From positions 3,451,267 to 3,515,266 of the forward strand of contig OZ234502.1 in assembly GCA_965153455.1 (NCBI GenBank): a stretch of DNA of 64,000 bases. The letters are read 5' to 3'. Every line of letters starts with the position of its first letter. Positions within the stretch are counted from its first letter, which is position 1. The notes under the pieces were generated by a model. That model was given only the letters and a program-made list of their open reading frames with translations, ran no database searches and was not told where the DNA came from. A program made the position numbers and the translations under genes. Shown here in pieces: positions 12,961-24,010 of this stretch. The DNA is from Sphagnum compactum (taxonomy: Eukaryota; Bryophyta; Sphagnopsida; Sphagnales).

Positions 12961-13149
12961 TCCAAGAACTGCACTTGGAACTCGAGTCGTGCACTTGGAG
13001 TTAAGTTTTTTGAACTCATTCATGTGGTTGCTTCTCCTTGTAAAGTTCGGTGTTATTTGACTTGTTGATGTTCTATATTTGCTCCATTATCCATGTTCAT
13101 GCATGCCTTGTGTGTGATGGAAGATGGAACACAACATTTCAACAAGGGG

Positions 13150-14450
13150 AAAACGAAAATTGTTCTATTTGTTGCAGCTTTGGTCTTTCTCTTTCCTTTT
13201 TCGAGTAGGAGTTGGAGCTCAATTGCTACCTTGGTCTTTCCTTCGCTCTCCCCTCTTCGAGCTCAAGTCCTTCCCTTTTCTCTTCGAGTTCAAACTCCAA
13301 CTGTTGCTACCTTAGTCTCTTTTTCTTTGAGCTCAAACTATTATTACCATGGTCTCTCTCTCCTCGAGTTCGAAATTTTACTGCCCTGGACTCTCTCTCC
13401 TCAAGTTTAAACTCGAGCTCAAGCCATTGTTGCCCTAGTCTCTCTCTCCTCAAGTTTAAACTCGAGCTCAAACCATTGCTGCCCTGGTCTCTCTCCTCAA
13501 GTTTAAACTCGAGCTCAAACCATTGCTGCCCTAGTTTCTCTCTCCTCAAGCTCAAGCTACTGCTGCCCTAGTTTTTTCCTCTTTGAGCTTAAGTTCGAAT
13601 TATTATTATTGCCCTAATTTCTCTCTCTCCTTAAGCTCAAGCACAAGCTCCTATTGCACTGGTCTTTCTCCTTGAGCTCGAATTTGAGCTTGAGTTATTG
13701 TTGTTGCCTTAGTTTCTCTTTCCTTTAATTCAAGCTCAAGCTACTGCTACTTGAATTTCTCTTTCCTCGAACTAAGGCTCAACCTGTTGCCACCCTAATC
13801 TTTCTCTCCTCGAGCTTGGGCTCAAATTGTTGTTGTCCTAGTCTCTCTTTTCAAGCTTGAATTCAAGGTGTTGTTGCCCTAGTCTTTGTTTCCTCAAACT
13901 CGATCTCAAGTTGCTACTACTGCCTTAGTTTTTATATCCTTAAGCTCAAGTTGTTGTTGCCCTGGTCTCTTTTTCCTCAAGCTCGAATTCAAGTTCAAGT
14001 TATTATTGCCTTGGTCTTTCTTTCTTCGAGCTCAAGATCGAATTCAAGCTATTGTTTCCCTGGTCTCTCTTTCTTCGAACTCAAACTGCTATTGCCATAG
14101 TTTCTTTCCCTCCTCTCTTTGAGCTCAAACTTGACTATTCCCTGCTCCTTCCCTCTCTTTCCTCTCCTAGAGTTCAACTTGAGCTATTACAATTCTGGTC
14201 TTTTTCCTTCCTATCTTCGAGCTTGAGTTCAATTGCTACTTGGTCCTTCCTTCTCTTTCCTTTCCTCGAGCTCGATTCAAGCTACAACTACCCTAGTTTT
14301 TCTCTCTCCTCTTCTTGAGCTCAAGCTTGAACTACCTTAATCTTTTTTTTTTCCTTTCCTTGAGTTCAAATTTAATGCTACCCTGGTCCTTGTCTCTCTT
14401 CTGTTCTCCTCTTTTCAAGTTACTAGTGCCCTAGTCCCTTAGTCCTCTAA
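13150..14450. repeat. Pyrimidine-rich degenerate minisatellite
   Basis: Repeating theme of tgccctagtctctctctcctc followed by aagtttaaactcgagctcaa-type sequence. In the cleanest part tgccct falls at 13382, 13431, 13480 and 13527, a period of 47-49 bp. Elsewhere units lengthen or shorten. The plus strand is strongly C/T-rich. Serine/leucine-rich open frames across it are repeat artefacts. Confidence 0.85.
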
Positions 14451-16250
14451 TTCTTCTCCCACCATAACCCCCCTTCCCAATTTTCATGGGTATTATTCAT
14501 GTATGCAATGTTGAAGCCTTATTGCAACATGCCCCTTTGTAGGTATCCTACACTTTGTCCTTGCCCTAGCCTTTCTTTGTGCTTTTGTAGAAATGCTACA
14601 ATTGCCACTTGTATCCCCAATTGGATTAGCTTTGTAATTGGCTTGAATGTTGCGGTGAGTTTTCTTATTTTTCTAGTTTTTTCGACTTTTAAATTTCTAA
14701 AAGAAAAAAATTGTTTTGTTTTCCTTTTTTTGGGTTTTTTCTTGAATTTTTTTTATTTCTTATTATTAATTCAAGAAGAAGAATTCTAGTTTTTGTTTCC
14801 TTTTCATTGCTTTGTTTTCCTTTTTTTTGTTTTTATAAGACTAAGAAGGTTTTTGGGTTTTTTTGCCTTATTTTTCCATTTTTTATGTTTTTAAAATGCT
14901 AGAAGATTTTTTAAACTATTATGTTTGTCCTAATTTTTTTTTCCCCCCCTATTTTTCCATTCTTTTTGGTCTTCAAAATTGATTTTTTTTTTCTATTTCC
15001 TTTATTTCTTATTTTCAAAAACAATTCGATTTATAAATAAATAAAATCCAGTAGACTATATATGTCCGTACCCATGTAATTTTTTGGGGTTTGGTTTATA
15101 TTTTTCAAATTTTCATATTAATGTGTATCATGTGTTTGATGCAAATTTTGAATAATTATGAAATACCAATTTGTAACCAATGTCATTCAACTCCAATTGT
15201 ATCACTATCAACTTTATAGTCATCAACATGTTATCAAGGTGGTTATAACAATGAGAACTTATCGATGAACACATAACATGGTGGCTAATGAAAATAGGTT
15301 TAGAAAGGTGTCTCTTAAAGTTAGAAAGTAGGATGCATATCTTACTTAAGTTTCTTTGGCATAAACAATGGCATGGAATTCATGTTTTCCATTTTTTGGA
15401 CATTTAAAAAAGTTTTGATAAATGTGATACTTGCATCAATACATACAAGTTTTGTCTTATTGCAATTGTAACCTCATGTTTATATTATGTTTACATGCTT
15501 TGAATGTGAGCATTGCATTAAGACTTTGTTGAAATTTTCCTTAAAAATACGAGTTTGAAACATATTGCAATGTTGCATTATTGCATTAAGAGAACTTCAA
15601 AAACATAAAGTTCAATGTGAAATACTTGCATAAAGGTCACAAAATAACTTTAGTTTTGTTAGAATGATTTTGCAATACCCACGTTTGAAGCATAAAATGT
15701 CGACTAGTTTTTTTGGATGGTTTGTGCAATACCCAAATGTTGGCCATAAGATATGCATGCTTAATGAAAAAAACGATGACAATAAAAAATAAAAAATTAG
15801 GAGAAATAAATTTAAATGATAAATAATAGAAGAAAATAATTTAGAACAAGAAAAAGAAGAATTTAAAAGGAGAAAAACATAAAGAAATTTTAAAAAAAGA
15901 CATAGAAAAATAATTTAAAAAAGAAAAAAATCCAAAAAAAAAAGCTTGTTGTTTGGTCACAAAATATGTAATAATTATCGAGGTGTATTGTATTTGAAAT
16001 GACATTGTTTTCATATGTGGGTATTGTATTTTGTGATTAGATTTTCAATTACTTTAATTTTTAACAATAACTACCAAAATATACAATACTTATGTGTGGG
16101 TCACAAAAGTTGATCGAATGTGCAATACCCGCATTCAAGGTTACCATTTATTGACATCAAGAGGTCAAATATGATTAAAATGGTTGTTAGTTCATTTAAT
16201 GCAATACCTTCATATTTTGTATATCATACATTGGCAAACATTAACATCGT
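14451..16250. other. AT-rich spacer with TGCAATACCC motifs
   Basis: No gene is seen. T-rich and A-rich runs dominate (14.7-15.0 kb and 15.77-15.95 kb). The decamer TGCAATACCC or near variants appears repeatedly from 15.45 kb onwards, for example near 15673, 15726 and 16118, and in reverse orientation near 16020. Confidence 0.5.
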
Positions 16251-16254
16251 GTAA

Positions 16255-17215
16255 ATGATAGGTAGGTAGGTGAGTGGGGGTGGGTAGGTAAGTAAATCAA
16301 TATGTAGGTAGGTTGGTGGTTAAGCAAGTAGGTATGTACACAAATAAAAAACAAGTTAGGTCAAATAATGTAATTATGTCAATAAGATGGTTAGGTCAAT
16401 AGGATAGCCAAAAGTTATTTAAAAAGATTTTGTAAACAAAATAATCTTTAAATTAATTTAAGAAAATATAAAAGTTTTTTTAAAAGATACAAATTTAACC
16501 AAAAAAAGATAGTCTTTGCCAACAAGTAGAGGTTTAGCCATGAAGAGATGGAAGTTTGGCCAAAAGGTATAAGTTTAGCTAAGAAGAATTTTTAAAAATT
16601 CCAATTTGTAAAGGCTTAACCAAGAAAAGATAAAAGTTTTATTAAGAGGTAAAAAGTTAGCCCTAAAAAGATAAGGGTTTTGCTAAAAGGTAGAGGTTTA
16701 GCCATGAAAAGTTCAAAGTTTTTTTAAGTGGTAAAGGTTTAGGCAAGAAAATATAAAGGTTTTTTTGAAAGGTAAAGAAGAGGTTAAGGTTTTGCCAATA
16801 GGTAAAAGTTTAATCAAGAATAGATAAGAATTTTTGCCAACATATAATGGTTTAGCCATGAAGAGATGGAGGTTTTGTCAAGAAATATAAGTTTAGCCAA
16901 GAAAAATTAGAAAATTTCCCAAAAGGTAAAAGTTTAATTAAGAAAATATATAGGTTTTGTTTTAAAATAAAAGTTTTGCCAAGAGAAACATTTAGCTAAA
17001 AAGATATAGAGATTTTATCAACATGTAAACGTTTAACCATGAAGAGATGGAGGTTTAGCCAAGAAATATAGGTTTAGCCAATAAAAGTTAAAAGTTGTGC
17101 CAAAAAGAAAAGGTTTAGCCACGAAATATAGGTTTAGCCAAGAAGTGTTAGAAGTTGTGCCAAAAGGCAAAAGTTTAATCAAGAGATATAAGTTTAGCCA
17201 TGAAAAAATAGAGGG
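16255..17215. repeat. TAGGT tract followed by degenerate TTTAGCCAAGAA tandem repeat
   Basis: 16,255-16,345 is a run of gtaggtaggt-like units. From about 16,500 a degenerate unit of about 40 bp repeats: (a)aggtttagcc(a)agaa, a/gatataaa and gttttgccaaaaggt. It appears some 15-20 times with many substitutions and deletions. Confidence 0.75.
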
Positions 17216-17422
17216 TTGGTAGGTAAGGGGTTGGTAAGTAGAGCCAAGATGCAGGTCAATAATGTAGCTAGGTCAATAGGGTAGCTAGGGAACTAGGGTG
17301 ATTAGGTTGGAGGGTAGTATGGTTAAGGTTGAGGAAAAAAACCCAAAAAATAAAAAGGGTCAAAGGTTAGCAACCCAAAAAGGTTGACTATGGTACAATG
17401 TTGGGTTAAGACATGGTTAGGA

Positions 17423-17641
17423 ACCGGATGAAAAAATGCAGCCCATCCAAAACGGTCAACTAGTACACTAATGGGTGATGGTTCATTCTGGCCATAAAAT
17501 AAAACTCTACCACAAATTCATCCTAGTCCCGTTGTTCTACTAATGGGTGGGGTGGAATTGGGGGGCTAGAGTGAACCAACAGCCACCAATGCACTAATTG
17601 GTCGTTCTGTCCACTGGATGGGCTGCGTTTTTTCATTCGGT
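17423..17641. mobile_element. Foldback (MITE-like) element
   Basis: The ends 17,423-17,448 and 17,616-17,641 are inverted copies: accggatgaaaaaatgcagc at the left against an accgaatgaaaaaacgcagc reverse complement at the right, continuing to cccatcc. The inner parts also pair: the left segment with ggttcattctggcc matches the complement of ggctagagtgaacc. Nearly the whole 219 bp can fold on itself. It carries no coding capacity. I did not identify a target-site duplication. Confidence 0.7.
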
Positions 17642-17739
17642 GTCGATGGGGTTTATCACAATCCATTTTTTTTTGCTGCTGACCACTGTACTTTTTTTAA
17701 AAAATTTGTTATTGGTTGTTTTTTCCTTAGACCTGACTT

Positions 17740-18310
17740 CACACATAACTACCCTACTCACCTTCCTACCCTCATAAGTATTGTACCAACCTTGGTACCT
17801 TACTAATTATGCCCTACTGACATAACTACCTTAATAACTAATTATCTTATTGACCTAACTGCTATACTAACTACCTACCCTATTAACCTAGCTACCTTAT
17901 TAACTACATAACCTACTAACTTAACTTCCCTACTAACCTAACCATCGTACTAACTACCTACCTTACTAACCTAGTTACATTAATATTTAACAACCCTATA
18001 TACACAACCACCCTATTAACATAAGTACTTTATAAACCTAGTCACCTTGAACTTGCCTATCTACCTAGTTACCTTACTAGTGTAATTTTCTTCCTACTTA
18101 CTAACTTGCCTACCTACATGCCTACCTACTCTAGTAACCTATCTACCTTGCTCCTTGAACTTCCTTTCTACTTATTAACTTGCCTATTAACCCAACTACC
18201 TACTTATATACCTACTTACCTACCTATGCACCCACCTTCCTACCTACCACTATGTTCACCTACCTACTTATGTTTTTTACATCGCCAAATACCTAACTAA
18301 TTACCTACTC
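17740..18310. repeat. CTAC-rich degenerate tandem repeat
   Basis: Long tract built from ctaacc, ctacct, tacctta and ctaccctacta units, irregular in period (roughly 20-30 bp super-units). It is the complement type of the TAGG-rich tracts at 16.26-16.35 and 17.22-17.35 kb. Confidence 0.8.
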
Positions 18311-19735
18311 ATGTTTCCCAGCCCCCAACCCCCCAATCCTACCTATCAATTTATTAAAGTTCGCCCTAGTTCATGGATGATGAACATGGGTCCCCATATG
18401 TAGGTATTATAAACAATTTATAGTGGAAACAATGTCATAATTACAACCATTTTGGTTTAGTTAATGCATATTTTACTAAATTTTGTTTACCTAATTTATT
18501 TATGGAATGGACATTACAATACATCTTTTCATGTAATTATCATAAATATGTACTATTAGATTATGGTTTAGGTTTAAGGTTGGGACAGATAAATTAATTA
18601 GCAATTTTTTCACAAATCTATAATAATTAACCTAAATTAGGTTAAATTTGGGGGGGAAATTTTAGGGTTTAGACATATGTGAAGTAATACAATTTCATTA
18701 TATATCTTTTTCAAAAAGAATGAAAAAAATTAGTTTGGAAAAATCACACAAAGGTAAAAGACATATATTTTCTTTTGGTTTTTTACAAAATTTATTTGAT
18801 TGTTTTTGAAAATTAAGGTTTTTTTTCAGTCAATAAATCTTTGTAGTTTAAAAGCTTTAAAATTTGGTTTCTAAATTTTTTTCCAATGTTTTTTTAAATT
18901 TTTTTGTTTTGCATTATATAAATTGTATATTTTATATAGTTTTTGGGTTTAGGGCATATATCACTAGGACTTTGTTAAGGTTTATATAGTTAGGGTTGTA
19001 ATAGGGCTTATGACAAAATATCATTTGAATTTTTGGGGTTATGCCTTATGATTTAATGTTTAGGAATTTGGTTCATATATATCAAGGCATAAGGTTTATA
19101 CTCTAGACTTTGCTAATTGTATTGATTTTTGATCTTATCTCTTGTTTAGATCTATAACATAATTTATGAATCTCCTTTGTTTCCATATGTTCCATAGTTG
19201 TTAAAGTTCAATATTTCCTAACCCACTTTTGTTTAAATGCAATACTTGTATTATATTGTGATAATTCATTAACCATGAAACATTAAAATATTTTTTAAAT
19301 ATTTGATTCCCCGTCAATACATCATGAAATTCATGTTTTCAAAATTATTTATTCACCTTCTATTATGCTTTAACATATATAAGAATGAACATAGTGCAAA
19401 ATTGGTCACATTGATAACACATGGGGTTAGGGTTTAATGTAAAATTTACTATTTAATGTTAAAATTATGGTTTAAGTTTAGAGTTTGGGACATATAAATT
19501 AATTAACATTTTTTACAAGTCTGTAAATATTAAAATAAAGCTAGGGTGCATTTTGGGCGAAGCTTTTAGGGCTTAAGCATATGTAAAACAATGCAATGTC
19601 ATTTTATTTTATTTTAAAGAAAATGAAAAGACTTAACTTGGAAATATTACCAAATGGTAAGAGACATACCTTCTTTTATGTTTTGTTACAAATTTTATTT
19701 AATTATTCAAAAAAATAAGGCCAAATTTATATTTG
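18311..19735. other. AT-rich spacer
   Basis: No gene or strong repeat seen. Two stretches (about 18,540-18,700 and 19,440-19,620) resemble each other: both contain a gttgggacatataaattaatta-like phrase, then ctaggtt/tagggt text and an ttttagggttta/cttaagcatatgt phrase. This indicates an old duplication of roughly 170 bp, 0.9 kb apart. Confidence 0.45.
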
Positions 19736-19739
19736 GTGA

Positions 19740-20010
19740 AAAATAAGTATGTGTGCGGGTATTGCAAAATTATATGAATACCTAGCCCTAAATGCAATAC
19801 CCACATGTAGGGTCATTTCGACATAACCAGTATATAATTTGGGTGGCTTTTCAATGAAAACCATAGCTTATATGCAATACTTGCATGCAAGTTCATTTTG
19901 AAATAATGCATAGGTGATTTTAAAAACCTTAAATGAAAAATCAACCTTAAATGCAATACCCACATGTAAGGTCATTTCAAAATAAGTGGTTTGGGTACCC
20001 AAAATATGTC
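19740..20010. repeat. About 80-bp tandem repeat, three copies
   Basis: The phrase tgcaatac starts at 19793, 19873 and 19952 (spacing 80 and 79 bp), followed each time by c/ttgcatgtaaggttcattt-like text and an ataa(t)g segment. The copies are moderately diverged. Confidence 0.75.
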
Positions 20011-20334
20011 TCTTTATATACCTAAATTAATTATCATGAATAATTATATAAAATAATGATTTGAATAACTTATCAACATAAAATTTTTAATTAAAATAAT
20101 AAATTAAATATCAAATTATAGAATTGATGTTTAGATTTAAAATTTTAATTATTTGAATAATTAGGGTCAACCACATAATCAGTTAATTAATATTAAGAGA
20201 TAAATGATTGTTTAAATATAATAATTAATCATTTACATTATCTGAAATAACTTTTTAGTAATTATTTAATTATGACATTATTTGTTGATACTTAGACTAG
20301 ATTATTATGTCATATGAGTCCCATATATATTTCA

Positions 20335-20520
20335 ATGGAAACCTTTATGCAACTATTGCAAAAGATGTTAAAAATCAATAACTATTATGAGACCTATGCG
20401 GGCATTGCAATGGATGTAAAAAAACCAGTAATTATTATGAGACCTATATGTAGGCATTATAATGGATGTAAAAAAAACTAGCAACTATTACGAGACTTAT
20501 ATGTGGGTATGCATATTTGA
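20335..20520. repeat. About 51-bp tandem repeat, three copies
   Basis: The unit actattatgagacctatgtg, then ggcattgcaatggatgtaaa and an aaaacc run recurs, with gacctat/gacttat at 20391, 20441 and 20494. The copy ends again contain the reverse of the TGCAATACC theme seen at 15-20 kb. Confidence 0.75.
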
Positions 20521-21133
20521 AATGGCTTTATGGAAATTATAATAAAAAAGATGTAAGTATTGCACAATGTTCATTTTGATATTTGTAAACCCTAAAAAAA
20601 TTAATGTTACCTATTCATATGGGCCTATTTAAGTTTTGATTCTTACATCTAAAGTACTAAGAAGATTATGAAAAAAAAGACATATATAATCAACCATATA
20701 CCCATCAAATAAGTGTGACTAGAAGAAAATATTATATTGATAAAAGATGTACAAATATGGGTGGATCAAAAAATGTTAAAGAACCCAATGAAAAAAAAAG
20801 TTCCCTATAATATTTCAAAGAACTAAAGTTTAAAAATTGAGTAGTCCAAAACATGAAAGGACTGAAAAAACCTAACTAACTATATAAAGTGGAAACCCTA
20901 AACCATATCATTATTTACAATCCCGTGTTTAATTCGGTAAACAACTATTGCATGACGAGCAATGTACAGATGGTGGCGTTGCATCTCAACCTGAATTGCA
21001 TTTGCAACAAACTTTTCCTTTGTTGTGTCCTAAACCCTATAAACACAAAAAAACACCAAATTAAACCTTAACACACCTTGGATGAAACAAAATTATAAAA
21101 AAATAATAAACATTGATTATTATTTTTTCTTAC

Positions 21134-21770
21134 CTTCCATGATCATTATAGATTCATGGAAATCCAATACATCTGTCAACTCTTTTGTCCAACTTGTTTT
21201 AATGGACTTTTGATCCCAAATTTTGACATCCCATGCCATCTTGAATTGGTGTGCATATATAAAATGGGTGGATCAAATCATCTTTTGTAAATCGTCATCC
21301 TTCTCCATCCGTGATGTTGCATCTCGAGGCACGTTTCCCACACCCTAGGCATTAAGACCCAACACTTGCAATAGTTGCTTTGAAGTTAATTTAACCAAAG
21401 TTGGTTTTGGTAATGGTGAACATTGTTCTACAACAATTATTAGCTTATCCCACTCGCGTTAGGCTTTGGCACGAGCACGACTAGCAACCTTTTGATCATT
21501 CCGCCTTTGCATGGCCATGGCATCTCCCAAGATGTGAGCGTTCATTTTAGCATGGTCTTGATGTCGAGGATTTCCTTCAGAAGTTGAAGGCCTCCCCAAG
21601 TTTGGCCTTTTTTGTCACCAAGCCATGCACCTCCTTCAAATGTTTGGTCAACAACCATTTGGCACAATATGTAACAATGCAAATGCCAACTTTACACTTC
21701 CATTTCGACCCAACCTTCGTCCATTCTTTTTCCTTCCGAGCCTTAGGTGGACAAAGGGGTGCCAGTGGCT
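21134..21770 (-). pseudogene. Broken zinc-finger gene of unrecognised family
   Basis: Read on the minus strand from 21770 downward, one conceptual protein is clear. It starts with a KWKCKVGICIVTYCAKWLL segment followed by HLKEVHG, which resembles a C2H2/BED-type zinc finger (C..C...H...H). Next come a K-rich GRPSTSEG segment, QRRNDQKVASRARAKA, then REWDKL and a long segment with VGNVPRDATSRMEKDDDLQ and KMAWDVKIWDQ. The frame is broken by a one-base insertion in a G run (near 21594-21597) and by three stops (TAA after RAKA, TAG after GLNA, TGA after QKMI). The last stretch ends at a possible donor near 21134. I do not recognise the family; a domesticated or transposon-borne gene is my guess. 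Confidence 0.6.
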
Positions 21771-21800
21771 AAGAGGCTTGGTCGGTTTCAAATTCCGGAC
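21754..21800 (+). other. tRNA-like (possible SINE head) sequence
   Basis: tggctaagagg at about 21766-21776 fits a pol III A box, and ggtttcaaattcc at about 21783-21795 is close to a B box with one extra T. No tRNA cloverleaf can be drawn, so at most this is a diverged SINE or tRNA relic. Confidence 0.25.
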
Positions 21801-22786
21801 CTAAACCAAAAAATATTTTAAAAATGTCATTACTTTGTAATAAAAAAATCATAACTTGAAAACCTTACACATAAAAAGTTCAAAAAAAGAATGCAGGTAT
21901 TGCAAAACATAAAATCACATAATCATATGCAACTCCTACAAACTCTAATTGTTTTCAGCTATTACCAAAAAAAAATTCGACAAAAATAAATCTCGTAGTT
22001 TCCATCAAATGATGGAAGCTACAAATATAATTAAACTTTAAAAAACTTGTATAATTTTTTTTATTTGCATTTAATCTGATGTACTTAAATTCTAAAACAA
22101 TCTAACCCACCATTTCTGTCGTAACCTTAACATTGGGTTCACGATAAAGTGTGAAGCGCAAGGGCCCATGAGGCCAAAAGTGTGTTTAGGTGTGAAACAC
22201 ACTTTCATAAATGGGGGAGAATGCAAGGGATGAAGCTCAATGATTCCCAAGTGCACTCACACTTTGGGAGTTACACTCATGTAAAAGTTGCAAATCTTCA
22301 GAGCATTGGTTGAAAAGGCAAAAAACTTGGGCCCCTAGGATATCATTAGATAGGTATTGAAATGTAAATGTTTAAATTGCCCTTACACTATTCATTTATA
22401 TCTGATTTGCATGAGTTATGATAAAAAAAAGGCGGAAGTCAAATTGAAATCAAATTGAGAATTTGACTCCCGACACAAATCCCTTGAAAGTAGGGGTCAA
22501 ATGAGGTCCGATTGGAATATGCTATACATCGTTGGAATTACATTTTCAAGGGCTATAAAATATTGTCCTTGCATTTTCAAAATAGACTTGATTTGAAAAA
22601 GATATGAGCGTCCAAATTTTGGGACAACAAAAGTCCTAGTTTTGGGACCCACTTCAGAGTCCGAAGGAAAAGTGACATTTGGATGTAGTTCCGGTGGAGA
22701 GGCACAAAATATATTATAGGGAAGGGAGTGGTGCCGCCTCTTAAAGGTTGCGGGCCGTGTAAAGCTTGTGCTTAAGGTTGTCCCTA

Positions 22787-23338
22787 CTAAGTTCGCCGCA
22801 CCATTTTCATTCGACTTGCATTAACCACCCTCTTTTCTTGGTTGTGCAAGTTGATCTCATCTTGAACTCTCACTTCTGAGTTCATCTTAGTCCCATCCCG
22901 GAATTCCAACACGCCTTCTTCCCCGAAATGTTGCGAGTTAGGGAACGTGCCCCAACTATCTTCTTCTTCCGTTGCTCCACTCTGGAACCCACCTTTGGGT
23001 CTTTTGAGGAGTTTGGGGGCGTGTTAATTTCTTGATCAAAATTCCCAATCTATATTGGGAGTGATCTCATCATTTGAATTGCAAATTGTCACCATTGTTA
23101 ACTTTAAGCCACATAGATTGTTTGATTCATCAATTCTGAGTTTTGATGAAACAACATTTTGCTCCCTAGGTCTCAAGTTTGGTGGAGCAACATTTTGGTC
23201 CCCAAGTCCTGGTTGTAATGGATCAACATTTTGCTTCCCAATTGTTTGTTTTGATGAAACAACATTTTGTTTGTAAGCTTCCAAATCACCACCACCTTTC
23301 TTCAATTTCCTTCCTCTAGCCATTACAACCTTCAACAT
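22787..23338 (-). pseudogene. Open segment with four 12-aa QNV repeats, possibly the N-terminal part of the broken zinc-finger gene
   Basis: On the minus strand an open frame (23338-23036) starts MLKVVMARGRKLKKGGG and then carries four consecutive 12-residue units, each beginning QNV (QNVVSSKQTIGK, QNVDPLQPGLGD, QNVAPPNLRPRE, QNVVSSKLRIDE). After two stops at 23036-23020 the same frame stays open to 22787 with a hydrophilic segment including EEEDSWGTFPN and LEFRDGTKMNSEV. The composition looks protein-like, unlike the surrounding spacer. Its strand and position suggest it belongs with the zinc-finger remnant at 21.1-21.8 kb, but no splice junction was established. Family unknown. Confidence 0.4.
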
Positions 23339-23439
23339 TCATAAAACCCACCATTTCATTGTTAATTGTCAATTCTAATGAACTAGACCAAAAAGACCAG
23401 AGAAAAAAAAAAAAAAACAACAGCAGCTTGTTGCCATCG

Positions 23440-24010
23440 CCTTCTTCATAGCACCACCACCATAGAAGAAGGTGACGACATTGCTGTTGTTACCTTCTTC
23501 ACAACAAAACCACCAAAATAGGCAACGACAACAACTATTGTCACCTTCTTTTTTACAACACCCACCACAAAAGAAGATGACGTTAGCAGATGTTGTCGCC
23601 TTTTTTTCTCTTCAACACCACCACAAAAGAAGGTGACAACAACAACAACCATCACTTTCTTCTTCTTTGCAACACTAACCATAAAAGAAGGAGACGATAG
23701 CAGCTACAATTGCCTTCTTCTTCTCTGCAACACCCACCACAAAAGAAGGCGACAATAGCTGCCATCGCCTTTTTCTTTTCTATAACACCCACCACATAAG
23801 AAGAAGGCGGTAGTCGCGACGATAGCAGCTATCGTTGCCTTTTTCTTCTTTACAACACAAACAAGAAGGCAACGGCAGGTTGCTGCCATTGCCTTTTTTG
23901 TTGCAACACCACCAGAGAAGAAGGCGATGGTAATAAACTGCCGTCACCTTCTTCGCTGGAACACCAACATAGAAGAAGACAATAGCGTGTTGCCGGCAGA
24001 CAACGACACA
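23440..24010. repeat. 57-bp minisatellite with an internal inverted repeat in each unit
   Basis: Aaaagaagnngac recurs at about 23568, 23624, 23682 and 23739 (56-58 bp spacing), with further diverged units on both sides. Each unit contains aagaaggcgac-like sequence and, 10-20 bases later, its complement (gtcgccttttt-like), so each can form a hairpin. Units also contain caacacccaccac. The minus-strand V/K-rich open frames are artefacts of the repeat. Confidence 0.85.

Noticed and set aside
13212-14318. Ser/Leu-rich open frames suggesting a secreted or membrane protein
   Set aside because: They arise from C/T-rich minisatellite sequence and shift frame with unit-length changes.
23446-23682. Val/Lys-rich minus-strand protein
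   Set aside because: It is a product of the 57-bp hairpin minisatellite, with homopolymeric residues and no domain.
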